64,000 bases of DNA from Bacillus sp. FJAT-27445 (GTDB taxonomy: Bacteria > Bacillota > Bacilli > Bacillales > Cytobacillaceae), in assembly GCF_001510665.1 (NCBI RefSeq), contig NZ_LMTI01000001.1, positions 839,849 through 903,848 of the forward strand, in the 5' to 3' direction. Made by a program: the position numbers and the translations under genes. This document shows positions 26,596-36,045 of this stretch, one piece after another (the first letter of the stretch is position 1; each line of letters opens with the position of its first letter). Below the pieces are notes generated by a model. It had not been told where the DNA came from, ran no database searches, and saw only the letters and a program-made list of their open reading frames with translations.

Positions 26596-26727
26596 ATGAA
26601 AATTATGAGCAATGAGCAGCTTGTCGTTTCGTATCGTGATGCAATGAAGTCTGGAACGGAAAAAGAATGGATTAAGGTTCTGAAGGATGAAATTCAGCGC
26701 AGGGGGCTCAGGCCCTTCAAGAAGTAA
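26596..26727 (+). CDS. sda: Sda-like sporulation histidine-kinase inhibitor
   Basis: The 43-residue product contains MSNEQLVVSYRDAMKSG then EWIKVLKDEIQRRGL, the helical-hairpin pattern of Sda. Sda binds KinA-type kinases and blocks the sporulation phosphorelay when DNA replication is disturbed. AAAGGAGG lies 13 bases before the ATG, which is rather far. A strong terminator follows. A TACAAT -10-like box lies at about 26537. No DnaA box (TTATCCACA) was seen nearby, unlike the B. subtilis sda promoter. Confidence 0.7.
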   Translation: MKIMSNEQLVVSYRDAMKSGTEKEWIKVLKDEIQRRGLRPFKK

Positions 26728-26750
26728 CGAACCATCGCCATGTGAACTCA

Positions 26751-26790
26751 GCCGCCGGCAAAATGCCGGCGGCTGTTTGAATTTTTTTAA
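26751..26790 (+). terminator. Terminator after sda
   Basis: GCCGCCGGCA and TGCCGGCGGC form a perfect 10-bp stem with loop AAA, with seven T downstream. Confidence 0.85.
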
Positions 26791-26821
26791 GCAGGAGACG
26801 TATCTACTCTTGGATTGGCAA

Positions 26822-26849
26822 GCAAAAAAGCATCAAAAAGGATGCTTTT
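26822..26849 (-). terminator. Terminator of mnmH
   Basis: AAAGCATC and GATGCTTT pair, with six T following on the minus strand. Confidence 0.8.
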
Positions 26850-26853
26850 ACAA

Positions 26854-27933
26854 TTAGCCTTTAACAGAATTATGCGTAACAGGACCTAATGACATTTCCT
26901 TCAAATATTCTTCGATTTTTGCCGCGGCTTCTTCAAAGCTCTTCGCATAGATGTTTTTGAATTCACCAAAGTATTCAAGCTGTTTATGTTCATACATCGG
27001 GTCGTAATAGGATTCAAGCAGAACTTGAATCATGGCTGAATAATTTTTTTGGGTTAAATACTCCGCAAGCATCGCCTTTGCTTCCTGCGATTTAATGCGT
27101 TTCATAATCCGTTCCAGTGCCGATTGCACTTTTTCGTGATACCATGGCTCATCTTTGTAAGGGGTAATGTATTCCTGTTCAATATGGGTGATCCGTACCT
27201 CGATGGGCAAATGGATTTGAATATGGATGCCATTTGTCTTCACATCCATTAGTTCATCTGGCTGGACAATTCGGCCGATCCGCTTGCTTTCGGCTTCCAT
27301 AATCGTATATGGAGCTTTGTCCAATTCGGAAAGCCGCTCATATAAAAGTGCGTCAAACATCTTTTGTGAGTGCCCTTCTCCAAGGCCGATTGCGCCGAAT
27401 ATTGATCCACGGTGCCCGGCCATCCCTTCAAGGTCCACAACAGGATAGCCCTTTTGCGAGAGCATATGTAGGACCACTGTCTTCCCTGTACCTGTCATCC
27501 CATGGATAACGACTGCTTTATCGGGCAGGAGTTCAGGAGTTCGCTTTAAAATATATTGCCTGTATGCCTTATAGCCGCCCTGCAGCCTGCGTGCAGTTAT
27601 TCCTGAAAACTCAAGGAATGAAGTAACCGACTTGCTCCGATTTCCGCCGCGCCAGCATTGCACGACAGGCATTCCGGTTGGACCCGCATGATCACGGATT
27701 GTCTTCAGCATGTTTGGTATCTTTGGCGACACTATCTCCATCGCAAGCCATTTAGCTGCATCGGAGCCTTCTTTTTTGTATAGGGTCCCTATCTCGGCCC
27801 GCTCATCATCCGTAAAAAGAGGAACGTTCAAAGCGCCGGGAATGGCCCCTTCCTTAAATTCTATTGGTGAACGAACATCGATCACGACTGGGTTTTTTGC
27901 ATTAAATAATTCTTCTATTGTAATTTCTCTCAA
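26854..27933 (-). CDS. mnmH: tRNA 2-selenouridine/geranyl-2-thiouridine synthase MnmH (SelU)
   Basis: The 359-residue enzyme has an N-terminal rhodanese domain with catalytic Cys in VQCWRGGNRS (about residue 93). A P-loop domain follows with GMTGTGKT (about 145). It replaces sulfur by selenium (through a geranylated intermediate) in 2-thiouridine at the wobble position of Lys, Glu and Gln tRNAs. Selenium donation needs SelD, which is not in this window. Start has a weak ribosome site. It is a monocistronic unit. Confidence 0.92.
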   Translation of the reverse strand: MREITIEELFNAKNPVVIDVRSPIEFKEGAIPGALNVPLFTDDERAEIGTLYKKEGSDAAKWLAMEIVSPKIPNMLKTIRDHAGPTGMPVVQCWRGGNRSKSVTSFLEFSGITARRLQGGYKAYRQYILKRTPELLPDKAVVIHGMTGTGKTVVLHMLSQKGYPVVDLEGMAGHRGSIFGAIGLGEGHSQKMFDALLYERLSELDKAPYTIMEAESKRIGRIVQPDELMDVKTNGIHIQIHLPIEVRITHIEQEYITPYKDEPWYHEKVQSALERIMKRIKSQEAKAMLAEYLTQKNYSAMIQVLLESYYDPMYEHKQLEYFGEFKNIYAKSFEEAAAKIEEYLKEMSLGPVTHNSVKG

Positions 27934-28094
27934 AATTTGATTGGCACCTCTGTGTTTTATACTTTATCTTTTTATTTTATAGGATTTGCGCTTATTTGCA
28001 AATGCCCCGACTTAATTCAGCTAATCGTTTATTGATTTGGCGCCACAAATCCTTTATTACCCATTGAAAAAAATGTCTGATTTTTGACAGTTCT

Positions 28095-28182
28095 GGATAT
28101 ATTGAAAAATTCCTGGATATATCTTAAAAAGTTACGGATATACTGAAAAATCCTTCGATATATTCAAAAAAGTTACCGATAA
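28095..28182. repeat. Five-unit array with about 20.5-bp period, GGATATA core
   Basis: The core (GGATA or CGATA) starts at 28095, 28115, 28136, 28156 and 28177, alternating 20 and 21 bp. Each core is followed by a short A-rich stretch. It fills the middle of the 302-bp gap between mnmH and the next minus-strand gene. The spacing is two helical turns. The core differs from the arrays at 4.8 and 57.7 kb. Confidence 0.7.
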
Positions 28183-28225
28183 ACTCATCTATTCATGTTC
28201 AAGACAAAAAATATCTCCCTTTAAC

Positions 28226-28253
28226 AAAAAAAGGCTCATCCAAAAGGATAGCC
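28226..28253 (-). terminator. Terminator overlapping the end of a gene
   Basis: GGCTATCC and GGATGAGCC pair on the minus strand, followed by seven T. The hairpin contains the last codons and the TGA of the gene that ends at 28236. Confidence 0.75.
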
Positions 28254-28808
28254 TGTCAATTCTCTGATTCCTCTGCAAAGAATGTTCCATTTAGCGGGAT
28301 ATTTATTTGTACCGCTGCATGTGTAAATTCCCGTTACTGTTTTCATATTAACTGTCCAGTTGAATCCATCGAGAACAATTCCTTCCCCCGGAAGATAATG
28401 TTTATCCCAGTTCCAAATTGCCGACCGGTATACACGAGTTTTAAAAAACGCCATATCTCCCGGTGTTTTTGGCTCGGTATTGGAAGGAAATCTCGGATTA
28501 TCTATATCACGCCATTCAATAGCCGTAAAATACCCTTTAATAAAATCTACCCTGAGCTGATAGGCTCCGATTCCGGGCATTTCGGCATAGACGGATAGGT
28601 ATACCGGCTGTTTGCTCGGTTGAATAGAAATAAGCCCTTTATTTATCCAAAATAATTCTTGTTTTTTATTAACTGCCGAGTAAATATCAGACTGGTTTGG
28701 CTCAATTCCTGCATTAACGAAAAGCTTGCTTGCTTCATTGTATAGGGAGGAGATTGGAAGCGGCCCTTTCTCGTCCAGGATTCTAATGATTCCTTCATAC
28801 AGCCACAT
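28236..28808 (-). CDS. Hypothetical protein with winged-helix-like N-terminus
   Basis: The 190-residue product begins MWLYEGIIRILDEKGPLPI, followed by SSLYNEASKLF. This resembles a HARE-HTH/winged-helix module. The C-terminal half is rich in aromatic residues (WNWDKHY, GFNWTVNMK) and has two cysteines, without a known motif. The ATG at 28808 follows TTGGGGGGAT; the frame is open to a TTG at 28892 but lacks a ribosome site there. It is divergent from the methyltransferase gene. Function unknown. Confidence 0.55.
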   Translation of the reverse strand: MWLYEGIIRILDEKGPLPISSLYNEASKLFVNAGIEPNQSDIYSAVNKKQELFWINKGLISIQPSKQPVYLSVYAEMPGIGAYQLRVDFIKGYFTAIEWRDIDNPRFPSNTEPKTPGDMAFFKTRVYRSAIWNWDKHYLPGEGIVLDGFNWTVNMKTVTGIYTCSGTNKYPAKWNILCRGIRELTGYPFG

Positions 28809-28965
28809 ATCCCCCCAACCTTCCTTCCTTAATTTTCTCAATTCAGACTCTTCTTCTAGTATAATAAATTCCCTTGAAATCCTCTGTAACAAATCGCACG
28901 TTTCAAGCCTAATTCGAATTTTTGAATGCCGTTAATTTGGGTAAACACCTTCCAAGGAGGGTGTT

Positions 28966-29571
28966 ATGTTAAACAATTTTGCGAAACAATTCAGGGTGCC
29001 TAAAGGCCTTTTGGGAAAAATTGCAGGAAAAATTATGTTTTTAGAAAACAAGAAACTAAACGATTGGACGATACACCAGCTTTCCATTACAAACGGGCAA
29101 ACGGTTCTAGAAATCGGATTTGGGCCAGGATACGCAATAGATAAAATTTCAGAAGGTTTTATAGATGTACGGATTGAAGGCATCGACCTTTCTGAAAAAA
29201 TGAAAGAAGCAGCAACCAAAAAACACGAACACTTATTAGAAACCGGAAAACTGAAATTATGGTGTGGGGCAGTTTCCGATTTTAATGTGGAACCTGAGAA
29301 GTATGACCGGGTCTTCTCGGTCAACAATTACCCACTCTGGGACAATCCGCAGGGAACTTTGGAATTGATTGCACGTTCACTAAAAAAAGGCGGCAAAATG
29401 GCTATTACCGTCCAGCCAAGAGAGAAAGGTGACACCGATAACACAGCCAAGGAACTCGCGAAACAGCTCGAACATGATTTTTATAAAGCAGGGTTGATCA
29501 ACATACACACTTCTCTTAAAAAAGTACGCCCCACCCTTGCAGTTTGCGTGACTGGGGAAAAACCACATTGA
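28966..29571 (+). CDS. Class I SAM-dependent methyltransferase
   Basis: The 201-residue Rossmann-fold protein has SAM motif I VLEIGFGPGYAI (about residue 47), an acidic residue ending strand 2 (GIDLSEKM) and the motif IV region DRVFSVNNYPLW. The late KKGGKMAITVQPRE is also typical. The substrate is unknown; small-molecule methyltransferases of the UbiE/biotin-synthesis type look similar. Start follows AAGGAGGGTG. The gene converges on the trp operon with a shared terminator. Confidence 0.82.
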   Translation: MLNNFAKQFRVPKGLLGKIAGKIMFLENKKLNDWTIHQLSITNGQTVLEIGFGPGYAIDKISEGFIDVRIEGIDLSEKMKEAATKKHEHLLETGKLKLWCGAVSDFNVEPEKYDRVFSVNNYPLWDNPQGTLELIARSLKKGGKMAITVQPREKGDTDNTAKELAKQLEHDFYKAGLINIHTSLKKVRPTLAVCVTGEKPH

Positions 29572-29588
29572 TCGGATGTGGTTTTTCC
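29557..29588. terminator. Bidirectional terminator, methyltransferase and trp operon
   Basis: AAAAACCACAT and ATGTGGTTTTT form an 11-bp stem with runs on both sides. Confidence 0.85.
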
Positions 29589-29606
29589 TTTCTCACAAAC
29601 AGGCCA

Positions 29607-30395
29607 TTATTGTGCACGCAGGCCCTCTTTTTTAAAACAAGAGACCAGCTCCTCCAGTTCATCCATTTTCCCCTCATGGAGAAGTTGGACAACTTTGCTG
29701 CCGGCAATCACTCCATCACAGTGGGCAGCGAGTTCACGTGCCTGTTCCCCGCTTGAAACGCCAAATCCGGCGAAAACGGGAATCCTGCTGGCCCTTTTTA
29801 CCTCGGCAAGAAAAGCGCCCAGCCCTTTCTGGAAATTGGTTCTCCCCCCGGTAACTCCTTTTACAGTAACCGCATATAAGAAACCATTCCCTTTTTCCGA
29901 AATTGCCTTTATCCTTTCAATTGGAGTTGTCAGCGTGACCAGCCGGATCAACTCCACTCCTGCCTGTGAGATAAAGGGGGCGAGCAGATCCTCCTCCTCT
30001 ATGGGAAGGTCGGGTATAATCAATCCGGCAATCCCGGCTTCCTTGCTGTCACGGCAAAAATCAGCAATTCCATATGCGAGAATAGGATTTAAATAGGTCA
30101 TGACGATAATCGGGATTGAAATTGAAGCCCGGACGCCTGCTATCTGTTCAATGGTTCCCTTTAAAGTCGTTCCGCTGGCAAGCGCCCTTAACCCGGCCTC
30201 CTGGATTACCGGACCATCCGCTACCGGATCGGAAAAGGGAATTCCGACTTCGATTGCGGATGCGCCCAGCCTTTCAAGCAGGACAAGCCTTTCTGCCAGG
30301 CATTCCAGCCCGCCATCACCCGCCATAATGTACGGCACAAAAGCTTTTTCATTGCGATTTTTTAATCGCTTAAGGTTTTCAGCCAATTTACTCAT
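29607..30395 (-). CDS. trpA: Tryptophan synthase alpha subunit TrpA
   Basis: The 262-residue TIM-barrel enzyme cleaves indole-glycerol-3-phosphate and passes indole to TrpB. Signature segments are [10 protein letters not shown], the catalytic Glu/Asp pair in [18 protein letters not shown] and [10 protein letters not shown], and VTGGRTNF with GFGVSSGEQ at the phosphate site. The ATG at 30395 follows GAAGGAGGGGAAG and overlaps the end of trpB by 8 bp. It is the last gene of trpEGDCFBA. Confidence 0.96.
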   Translation of the reverse strand: MSKLAENLKRLKNRNEKAFVPYIMAGDGGLECLAERLVLLERLGASAIEVGIPFSDPVADGPVIQEAGLRALASGTTLKGTIEQIAGVRASISIPIIVMTYLNPILAYGIADFCRDSKEAGIAGLIIPDLPIEEEDLLAPFISQAGVELIRLVTLTTPIERIKAISEKGNGFLYAVTVKGVTGGRTNFQKGLGAFLAEVKRASRIPVFAGFGVSSGEQARELAAHCDGVIAGSKVVQLLHEGKMDELEELVSCFKKEGLRAQ

Positions 30396-31599
30396 GCGCT
30401 TCCCCTCCTTCAATTTTCGACCTAACCGTTTCGACATCCTTGTCTCCTCTCCCGGACAAGCAGACAACGACCGATTCATCCGGTTCCATTTTTGCGGCAA
30501 GCTTTACCGCAAAGGCAACAGCATGCGCGCTTTCGAGGGCAGGGATGATTCCCTCCTTGACGGCCAGCAGCTTGAATGCGGACAGCGCCTCTTCGTCCGT
30601 AATCGAATCATATTCGACGCTTCCCCTATCCTTTAGGTAGCTGTGCTCCGGCCCTACGCCAGGATAGTCAAGTCCGGCCGAAATTGAATGTGCCTCCTGA
30701 ATTTGGCCGTTCCGGTCCTGGAGAAGATACATGAAAGCTCCATGGAGGACGCCTGGTTTTCCTTTTGTTAATGAAGCGGCGTGGTATGGCGTCCCGATTC
30801 CGCTCCCCGCAGCTTCAACGCCGAAAAGCTTTACGTCGTAATCTTCAATAAAATCGTAAAACATTCCTATCGCATTGCTCCCGCCGCCGATACAGGCAAC
30901 CAGGGCATTCGGAAGGCAACCTTCTTTTTCGGCAAATTGCCTTTTCGTTTCCTTGCCAATTACACTCTGGAAATCCCGGACGACCATCGGGAATGGGTGC
31001 GGGCCCATGACAGAACCCAATAAATAATGCGTGTCATCCACATTGGCGACCCAGTAGCGGAGCGCCTCGTTCACAGCATCCTTCAAAGTCGAGCTTCCTG
31101 AATGAACACTCACAACTTTTGCTCCCAAGAGCTCCATCCTGAAAACGTTCAATGCCTGCCGTTTGACATCCTCCGCCCCCATAAATACGATGCATTCGAG
31201 GTTCAGCAAAGCACAAACCGTGGCTGTTGCAACGCCATGCTGCCCAGCTCCAGTTTCCGCAACAATTTTCCGTTTTCCCATCCTTAATGCCAGCAGCGCC
31301 TGCCCAATCGTATTGTTGATTTTATGGGCGCCGGTATGGTTCAAATCCTCCCGCTTCAAATAAATCTTTGCTCCCCCCGCATGGCTTGTTAGATTTTCAG
31401 CAAAATATAGCGGGGTTTCCCTTCCGACATACTCCTTTAAAAGCCTTTCCAGCTCGAGTTGAAATAAAGAATCGGTTTTCGCCTCTTTGTATGCTTCTTC
31501 CATTTGTAAGATGGCCTGCATCAATGTTTCCGGAACATATCTTCCCCCGAAAGTACCGAAATGGCCCTTCTCGTCCGGCATCGTGTATGTTTTCATCAT
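30388..31599 (-). CDS. trpB: Tryptophan synthase beta subunit TrpB
   Basis: The 403-residue PLP enzyme joins indole and serine into tryptophan. The PLP lysine is in the diagnostic [13 protein letters not shown]. The phosphate loop [10 protein letters not shown] and [14 protein letters not shown] are present. Two adjacent ATG codons follow AAGGAGGAGAAGC; either may be used. It lies 11 bp after trpF and overlaps trpA, so translation is coupled. Confidence 0.97.
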   Translation of the reverse strand: MMKTYTMPDEKGHFGTFGGRYVPETLMQAILQMEEAYKEAKTDSLFQLELERLLKEYVGRETPLYFAENLTSHAGGAKIYLKREDLNHTGAHKINNTIGQALLALRMGKRKIVAETGAGQHGVATATVCALLNLECIVFMGAEDVKRQALNVFRMELLGAKVVSVHSGSSTLKDAVNEALRYWVANVDDTHYLLGSVMGPHPFPMVVRDFQSVIGKETKRQFAEKEGCLPNALVACIGGGSNAIGMFYDFIEDYDVKLFGVEAAGSGIGTPYHAASLTKGKPGVLHGAFMYLLQDRNGQIQEAHSISAGLDYPGVGPEHSYLKDRGSVEYDSITDEEALSAFKLLAVKEGIIPALESAHAVAFAVKLAAKMEPDESVVVCLSGRGDKDVETVRSKIEGGEAHE

Positions 31600-31610
31600 G
31601 CTTCTCCTCC

Positions 31611-32213
31611 TTATTGCTTTGCAGCAAGAATGAAATTTTTCATTTTATTCAAATCCTTCTTTCCATCCGTTTCAACTCCGCTGCTGACGTCCACCATAAA
31701 TGGATTGGCGGTACGTATGGCTGTGACGACATTTTCACTGTTCAATCCTCCAGCAAGAATGAATCTTTTGCCGTCCAACACCGCTCTTTGTAGCATCGAC
31801 CAGTCAAATGGAATTCCTGTTCCTCCTCTATAGACGCCTTTTGGGCTGTCGAGCAAAAAGCCAACGCACGCATATTGCGTAACCTGCTCAAGATCTGAAG
31901 GGCTTCCGATATTGAATGCTTTTATAACCGGAAGAGAAATTCCTTTACAAAAATCAGGGCTTTCCTCCCCATGGAGCTGGATATGGGTAAGGCCGCAATA
32001 TTCAGCAATTTCTTCAATTCTTTGTTTTGGTTCATTTACAAAAACGCCCACCTTATAAATTTGAGATGGCAGTTGAGCGATAATCTCCCTTGCAAGCCTG
32101 GGGGATATCCTTCTTTTGCTATCGGCAAAGACAAAACCAAGTGCGTCCACCCCGAACTCTACTGCTTTTATAGCAGTCCCGGCATCCATAATCCCGCATA
32201 TTTTCACCTTCAT
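31611..32213 (-). CDS. trpF: Phosphoribosylanthranilate isomerase TrpF
   Basis: The 200-residue TIM-barrel enzyme performs the Amadori rearrangement of phosphoribosyl-anthranilate. Catalytic Cys and Asp lie in [11 protein letters not shown] and in the [14 protein letters not shown] region. QLHGEE and [10 protein letters not shown] complete the family pattern. Its ATG overlaps the trpC stop codon (ATGA). Confidence 0.94.
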   Translation of the reverse strand: MKVKICGIMDAGTAIKAVEFGVDALGFVFADSKRRISPRLAREIIAQLPSQIYKVGVFVNEPKQRIEEIAEYCGLTHIQLHGEESPDFCKGISLPVIKAFNIGSPSDLEQVTQYACVGFLLDSPKGVYRGGTGIPFDWSMLQRAVLDGKRFILAGGLNSENVVTAIRTANPFMVDVSSGVETDGKKDLNKMKNFILAAKQ

Positions 32214-33001
32214 CGCTGTGCCACCTCCATCTTTGGTACAATGAATTCCCGAAGGCTTGCCTTAAGGCTTCCGCTCTCCATCAGCGTCTGGCCAATCAGC
32301 AGGCCTTGTGCACCCGCCCTGGCTGCCAGCTTTGCATCCTCAGCCGTTTTCATGCCGCTCTCGCTGATCAGGCACGCTCCGGAAGCGCGCACCCTTGGCC
32401 CCAAAGCTGAAGTTGTTCCCAATGAAACATTGAAAGTCCGTAAATCACGGTTATTGATACCGATTATTTTCGCCTCGGCACTTTGAGCTTTTAGAAGGTC
32501 CTCTTCATTATGAATCTCAACAAGGACCTCAAGCCCAAGCGATTTCGCATAAGTATAGAGAGACTGTAATCTGGTTTTTTCCAGTGCCGCCGCAATCAAC
32601 AGGATGATATCGGCGCCAGCTCGAAATGCATGGTTGATCTGGGATTCATCAATAATAAAGTCCTTGCATAGAAGCGGCAAATCCACTGCATTCCGCACCT
32701 CCCTCAGGTCATCGAATGATCCTTTAAAAAATTTCTGGTCTGTTAGCACCGAAATAGCCGCTGCTCCTGCCTGCTCATATATTTTCGCCTGCTCCCCCGG
32801 CAGAATATTGCCGCTGATCAATCCTCTGGATGGGGATGCCCGTTTATATTCGGCAATAATGGCAAGATCCCTTGCCTGCTTCAGTGTTTGGATGAATGGC
32901 TTTCTTTTCGGCAGGTTCCTGGAAAGGTAAACGCCTTTTCCTTTTAAAAGGGCAACTTCCTTTTCTTTTTCCGCTAGAATTTTATGTAAAATTGTCTCCA
33001 C
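32210..33001 (-). CDS. trpC: Indole-3-glycerol-phosphate synthase TrpC
   Basis: The 263-residue TIM-barrel enzyme closes the indole ring. Catalytic residues lie in IIAEYKRASPSRG (Lys), LLCKDFIIDESQI (Lys) and EVLVEIHNEEDL (Glu), followed by IGINNRDLRTF. It starts at GTG directly after the trpD stop, with AAAGGAGG in the trpD end. Confidence 0.95.
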   Translation of the reverse strand: METILHKILAEKEKEVALLKGKGVYLSRNLPKRKPFIQTLKQARDLAIIAEYKRASPSRGLISGNILPGEQAKIYEQAGAAAISVLTDQKFFKGSFDDLREVRNAVDLPLLCKDFIIDESQINHAFRAGADIILLIAAALEKTRLQSLYTYAKSLGLEVLVEIHNEEDLLKAQSAEAKIIGINNRDLRTFNVSLGTTSALGPRVRASGACLISESGMKTAEDAKLAARAGAQGLLIGQTLMESGSLKASLREFIVPKMEVAQR

Positions 33002-34027
33002 TTAGATTGCCTCCTTTCGTATCCGAGCGGAAAAGTCCTTCAATCCTTCAAGTTTTTTGTAGGCTGCTCCCGAATCAATGCTCCGCCTCGCTAGTTCAAT
33101 TCCTTCGATAATGCTTTCCGAGCTCCTCGCCGCGAAAATTCCCAATCCGGCGTTCAACAGGACTGTCTCCCTGAACGGCCCTTTTTTTCCATGCAAGACG
33201 TCCAAAAGTATTTTTGCGTTTTCTCCGGCCGAACCTCCTTTTATTTCGGAATTGCTAAACGACTCAAGCCCTGCTTCTTCGGAAGTAAACTTTAAATACT
33301 TGATATCTCCATCCTCAATGATTGCGAGATTGTTTTCTCCTTCAAGGGAAGCCTCATCCAGGGAGCCTTTCCCATTGATGACAATTGCCCGCTTTCGGCC
33401 GAGTACTTTAAGCGTTTTTGCAAATAACGGTATGAACTCCGGTTTGTAAACCCCTACAAGCTGGTAATCCAAATCAACTGGATTTGATAAGGGGCCAATC
33501 AGGTTGAACGCTGTCGGAATCTTCATCTGTTTCCTAACAGCCATGATTTTTTTCAATTTGGGATGGACATGAGGTGCAAACAGAAATGAGATTCCCAGTT
33601 CCTCAAGGATTTCCTCGGAAACAGCGGGAGGTATATCAAGGTGAACGCCGAGATGCTCCAGCACATCTGCGCTCCCGGTTTTACTGGTAATACTCCTGTT
33701 TCCGTGCTTGGCTACCTTTACTCCCGCACCCGCGATTACAAACGCGGAAGTGGTGCTCACATTGAAGGTGGATGCTCCGTCGCCTCCAGTTCCGCAGTTA
33801 TCCATAGCATTGCGCACCTTTTTGCCAAACCCAAACGCATTTTCCTTTAACGCTTTTGCGATGCCCGCCAGTTCATCCGGTGCCTCGCCTTTCATTTTCA
33901 AAGCCATCAGGAAAGCAGCGATTTCTGTTTCTTCTACTTCCCCGTTCAGCATCTTTCCTATTGCATCCTTCATTTCCTCTTCAGTAAGGGAAATCCTTTC
34001 AGACAGTTGGAGCAAGTATTCTCTCAT
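33002..34027 (-). CDS. trpD: Anthranilate phosphoribosyltransferase TrpD
   Basis: The 341-residue enzyme transfers phosphoribose from PRPP to anthranilate. The PRPP site is DNCGTGGDGASTFNVST, with AKHGNRSITSKTGSADVLE and the metal-binding segment near LDEASLEGEN. The ATG at 34027 follows AAGGAAGG and lies inside the 3' end of trpG (29-bp overlap). An upstream in-frame ATG at 34045 is less likely. Confidence 0.95.
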   Translation of the reverse strand: MREYLLQLSERISLTEEEMKDAIGKMLNGEVEETEIAAFLMALKMKGEAPDELAGIAKALKENAFGFGKKVRNAMDNCGTGGDGASTFNVSTTSAFVIAGAGVKVAKHGNRSITSKTGSADVLEHLGVHLDIPPAVSEEILEELGISFLFAPHVHPKLKKIMAVRKQMKIPTAFNLIGPLSNPVDLDYQLVGVYKPEFIPLFAKTLKVLGRKRAIVINGKGSLDEASLEGENNLAIIEDGDIKYLKFTSEEAGLESFSNSEIKGGSAGENAKILLDVLHGKKGPFRETVLLNAGLGIFAARSSESIIEGIELARRSIDSGAAYKKLEGLKDFSARIRKEAI

Positions 34028-34610
34028 CTCTATCCTTCCTTTCAATCCTTTTCAGGAAATTTTCGATAATTTGTTTGCCCGATGAAGTTCCGATCGACTC
34101 GGGATGAAACTGGATTCCATATACTGGAAAGTCCCGATGATGGACCGCCATGACCTCCCCGTCATCATCCGCAACCGCATCAAGTACCAAGGGCTTTGGG
34201 AGTTTAGATTTTTCTGCTGCGAGTGAATGATAGCGCATCACATTGATCTTCCCAGGCAGGTTCCAAAAAAGGCCGCTTCCGTTATGGGTAACCTGGGAAA
34301 CCTTCCCGTGTCGGATTGACAGCGATTTTCTGACGGTCCCCCCAAACGCTTCAACGATTACTTGATGGCCGAGACATATGCCGAGGATGGGGAAATCCCT
34401 GTAAAGTTCCCGGACAATTTCCATGCAAATCCCGGAGTCCTTCGGCTTTCCCGGCCCTGGTGACAGGACTATTGCCGATGGGTTTACTTTCCGAATGTCT
34501 TGAATGTTAATTTTGTCATTTCTCGAGACCATGATGGTTTTCCCAAGCTCGCCTATATACTGATATAGATTAAAAGTAAAAGAATCGTAGTTATCAATAA
34601 GCAGGATCAT
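33999..34610 (-). CDS. trpG: Anthranilate/aminodeoxychorismate synthase glutamine amidotransferase TrpG
   Basis: The 203-residue class I amidotransferase supplies ammonia to TrpE. The catalytic triad is visible: Cys in ILGICLGHQ, then His and Glu in IQFHPESIGT. LLIDNYDSFTFN starts the family. The gene sits inside the operon, unlike B. subtilis, where a shared pabA in the folate operon does this job. It may still also serve folate synthesis. ATG overlaps the trpE stop (ATGA). Confidence 0.93.
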   Translation of the reverse strand: MILLIDNYDSFTFNLYQYIGELGKTIMVSRNDKINIQDIRKVNPSAIVLSPGPGKPKDSGICMEIVRELYRDFPILGICLGHQVIVEAFGGTVRKSLSIRHGKVSQVTHNGSGLFWNLPGKINVMRYHSLAAEKSKLPKPLVLDAVADDDGEVMAVHHRDFPVYGIQFHPESIGTSSGKQIIENFLKRIERKDRDERILAPTV

Positions 34611-36004
34611 GTCAGCCCTCCCAAAAATGCTTTTAGTTTGTGGATTGTTTCCTCGTATTCAAGATCAGGTATTGAATCGTACACAATCCCGGCACCCGCC
34701 TGGATAAAAGCTGTATCATCCTTAATGATCATAGTCCGGATTGCAAGCGCAAAATCCATCTCCCCGCCAGCCGACAGGTAGCCTATGGCCCCTGAATAAA
34801 GGCCCCGTTTCGTCCCTTCAAGCTCATTGATAATCTGCATCGCCCTTATTTTCGGGGCCCCGGAAACCGTCCCGGCTGGAAGGCAGGCAGCCAAAGCATC
34901 AATGGATGAAAATTCGGGCCGGAGCTTTCCCTTCAATTCGGAAACGAGATGCATCACATGGCGGTATTTCTCAATTTCCAGGTATTTGCTGACCTGTATT
35001 GTTCCAAATTCGCAAATCCGGCCAAGATCGTTCCTCCCTAGGTCGACGAGCATCCGGTGTTCTGCCAGTTCCTTCTCGTCATGCTTCAGTTCATTAGAAA
35101 GTGCCAAATCTGATTCTTGGCTTTTCCCCCTTGGCCTAGTTCCGGCGATTGGATTTGAGTAAACCGTCCTTCCGCTCACTTTTACAAGGCTCTCTGGAGA
35201 AGCGCCAATCACGTTGTATGCACCGAACTCAAAATAAAACATGTACGGCGACGGATTATGCGTCCTAAGCATCCGGTAGCAGGAAAAGGGATCACCGTTG
35301 AACTTTGCGCCCATCCTTTGTGAAAGGACCGCCTGGAAAATATCTCCCTCTTCTATATGCCGCTTGACTGCTTTAACTTTATCCATGAACACCTGTTTCG
35401 TTATCGTCCCGGTGAACGCTCCGAGTGAAAACGGCGCCGGATTCACTTCATAATGTGGCTTGGCCAGTTCAAGCGCCATGTTTTTAAGCTTTGCTGCAAG
35501 GCTCGCTGCAGATGTTGTGTCAAGGAGCGGTACGCCTGCTATGTAGACCTTTTGCTTCAGATGGTCATAAACGATGACGATTTCAAAAAACATGAAATGG
35601 CAATCCGGCATCCCAAGCCCCCCGTCAGGTTCAATGCCTATATCTTCATAAAGCCTGATTACATCGTAGCCCGCATAGCCCGCCGCTCCCCCAAAGAACG
35701 GGAATGGCACATCTGCTTCAATGATTGGCAACAGATTTTCGATAACCTTAAGCGGATTCCCCTCGATTGCCGTTTCCTCCCCGGCTTCCCCAATCAACCT
35801 GTTTTTTGTTCCTTCGCAAATCAATTCAAAAGCTGGAACCGCGCCAATGAAGGAATACCGGCCAGCATCCGTATGCTTTAATGAGCTCTCCAGGAGGAAC
35901 TTTTTGTTTCCTTTCAGTTTTTGAAAAATGGACACTGGCGTCAGGGTATCTCCCTGCATTTCAATGTACTGGACCTTCAATGTTGTCCCGGTTGTTTCTG
36001 GCAA
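34607..36004 (-). CDS. trpE: Anthranilate synthase component I TrpE
   Basis: The enzyme (about 465 residues) converts chorismate to anthranilate. The chorismate-binding core shows IAGTRPRGKS, DLGRNDLGRICEFG, PAGTVSGAPKIRAM and GAGIVYDSIPD. The N-terminal segment LLESSLKHTDAGRYSFIGA is the usual feedback site region. I prefer a TTG start at 36004, 8 bases after AAGGAG; a GTG at 36013 overlaps that site. First gene of the operon, behind two T-boxes. Confidence 0.95.
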   Translation of the reverse strand: MPETTGTTLKVQYIEMQGDTLTPVSIFQKLKGNKKFLLESSLKHTDAGRYSFIGAVPAFELICEGTKNRLIGEAGEETAIEGNPLKVIENLLPIIEADVPFPFFGGAAGYAGYDVIRLYEDIGIEPDGGLGMPDCHFMFFEIVIVYDHLKQKVYIAGVPLLDTTSAASLAAKLKNMALELAKPHYEVNPAPFSLGAFTGTITKQVFMDKVKAVKRHIEEGDIFQAVLSQRMGAKFNGDPFSCYRMLRTHNPSPYMFYFEFGAYNVIGASPESLVKVSGRTVYSNPIAGTRPRGKSQESDLALSNELKHDEKELAEHRMLVDLGRNDLGRICEFGTIQVSKYLEIEKYRHVMHLVSELKGKLRPEFSSIDALAACLPAGTVSGAPKIRAMQIINELEGTKRGLYSGAIGYLSAGGEMDFALAIRTMIIKDDTAFIQAGAGIVYDSIPDLEYEETIHKLKAFLGGLT

Positions 36005-36045
36005 CGCAATCACTCCTTGCCTCTCACGTTTTTTTTAAAATAAAA

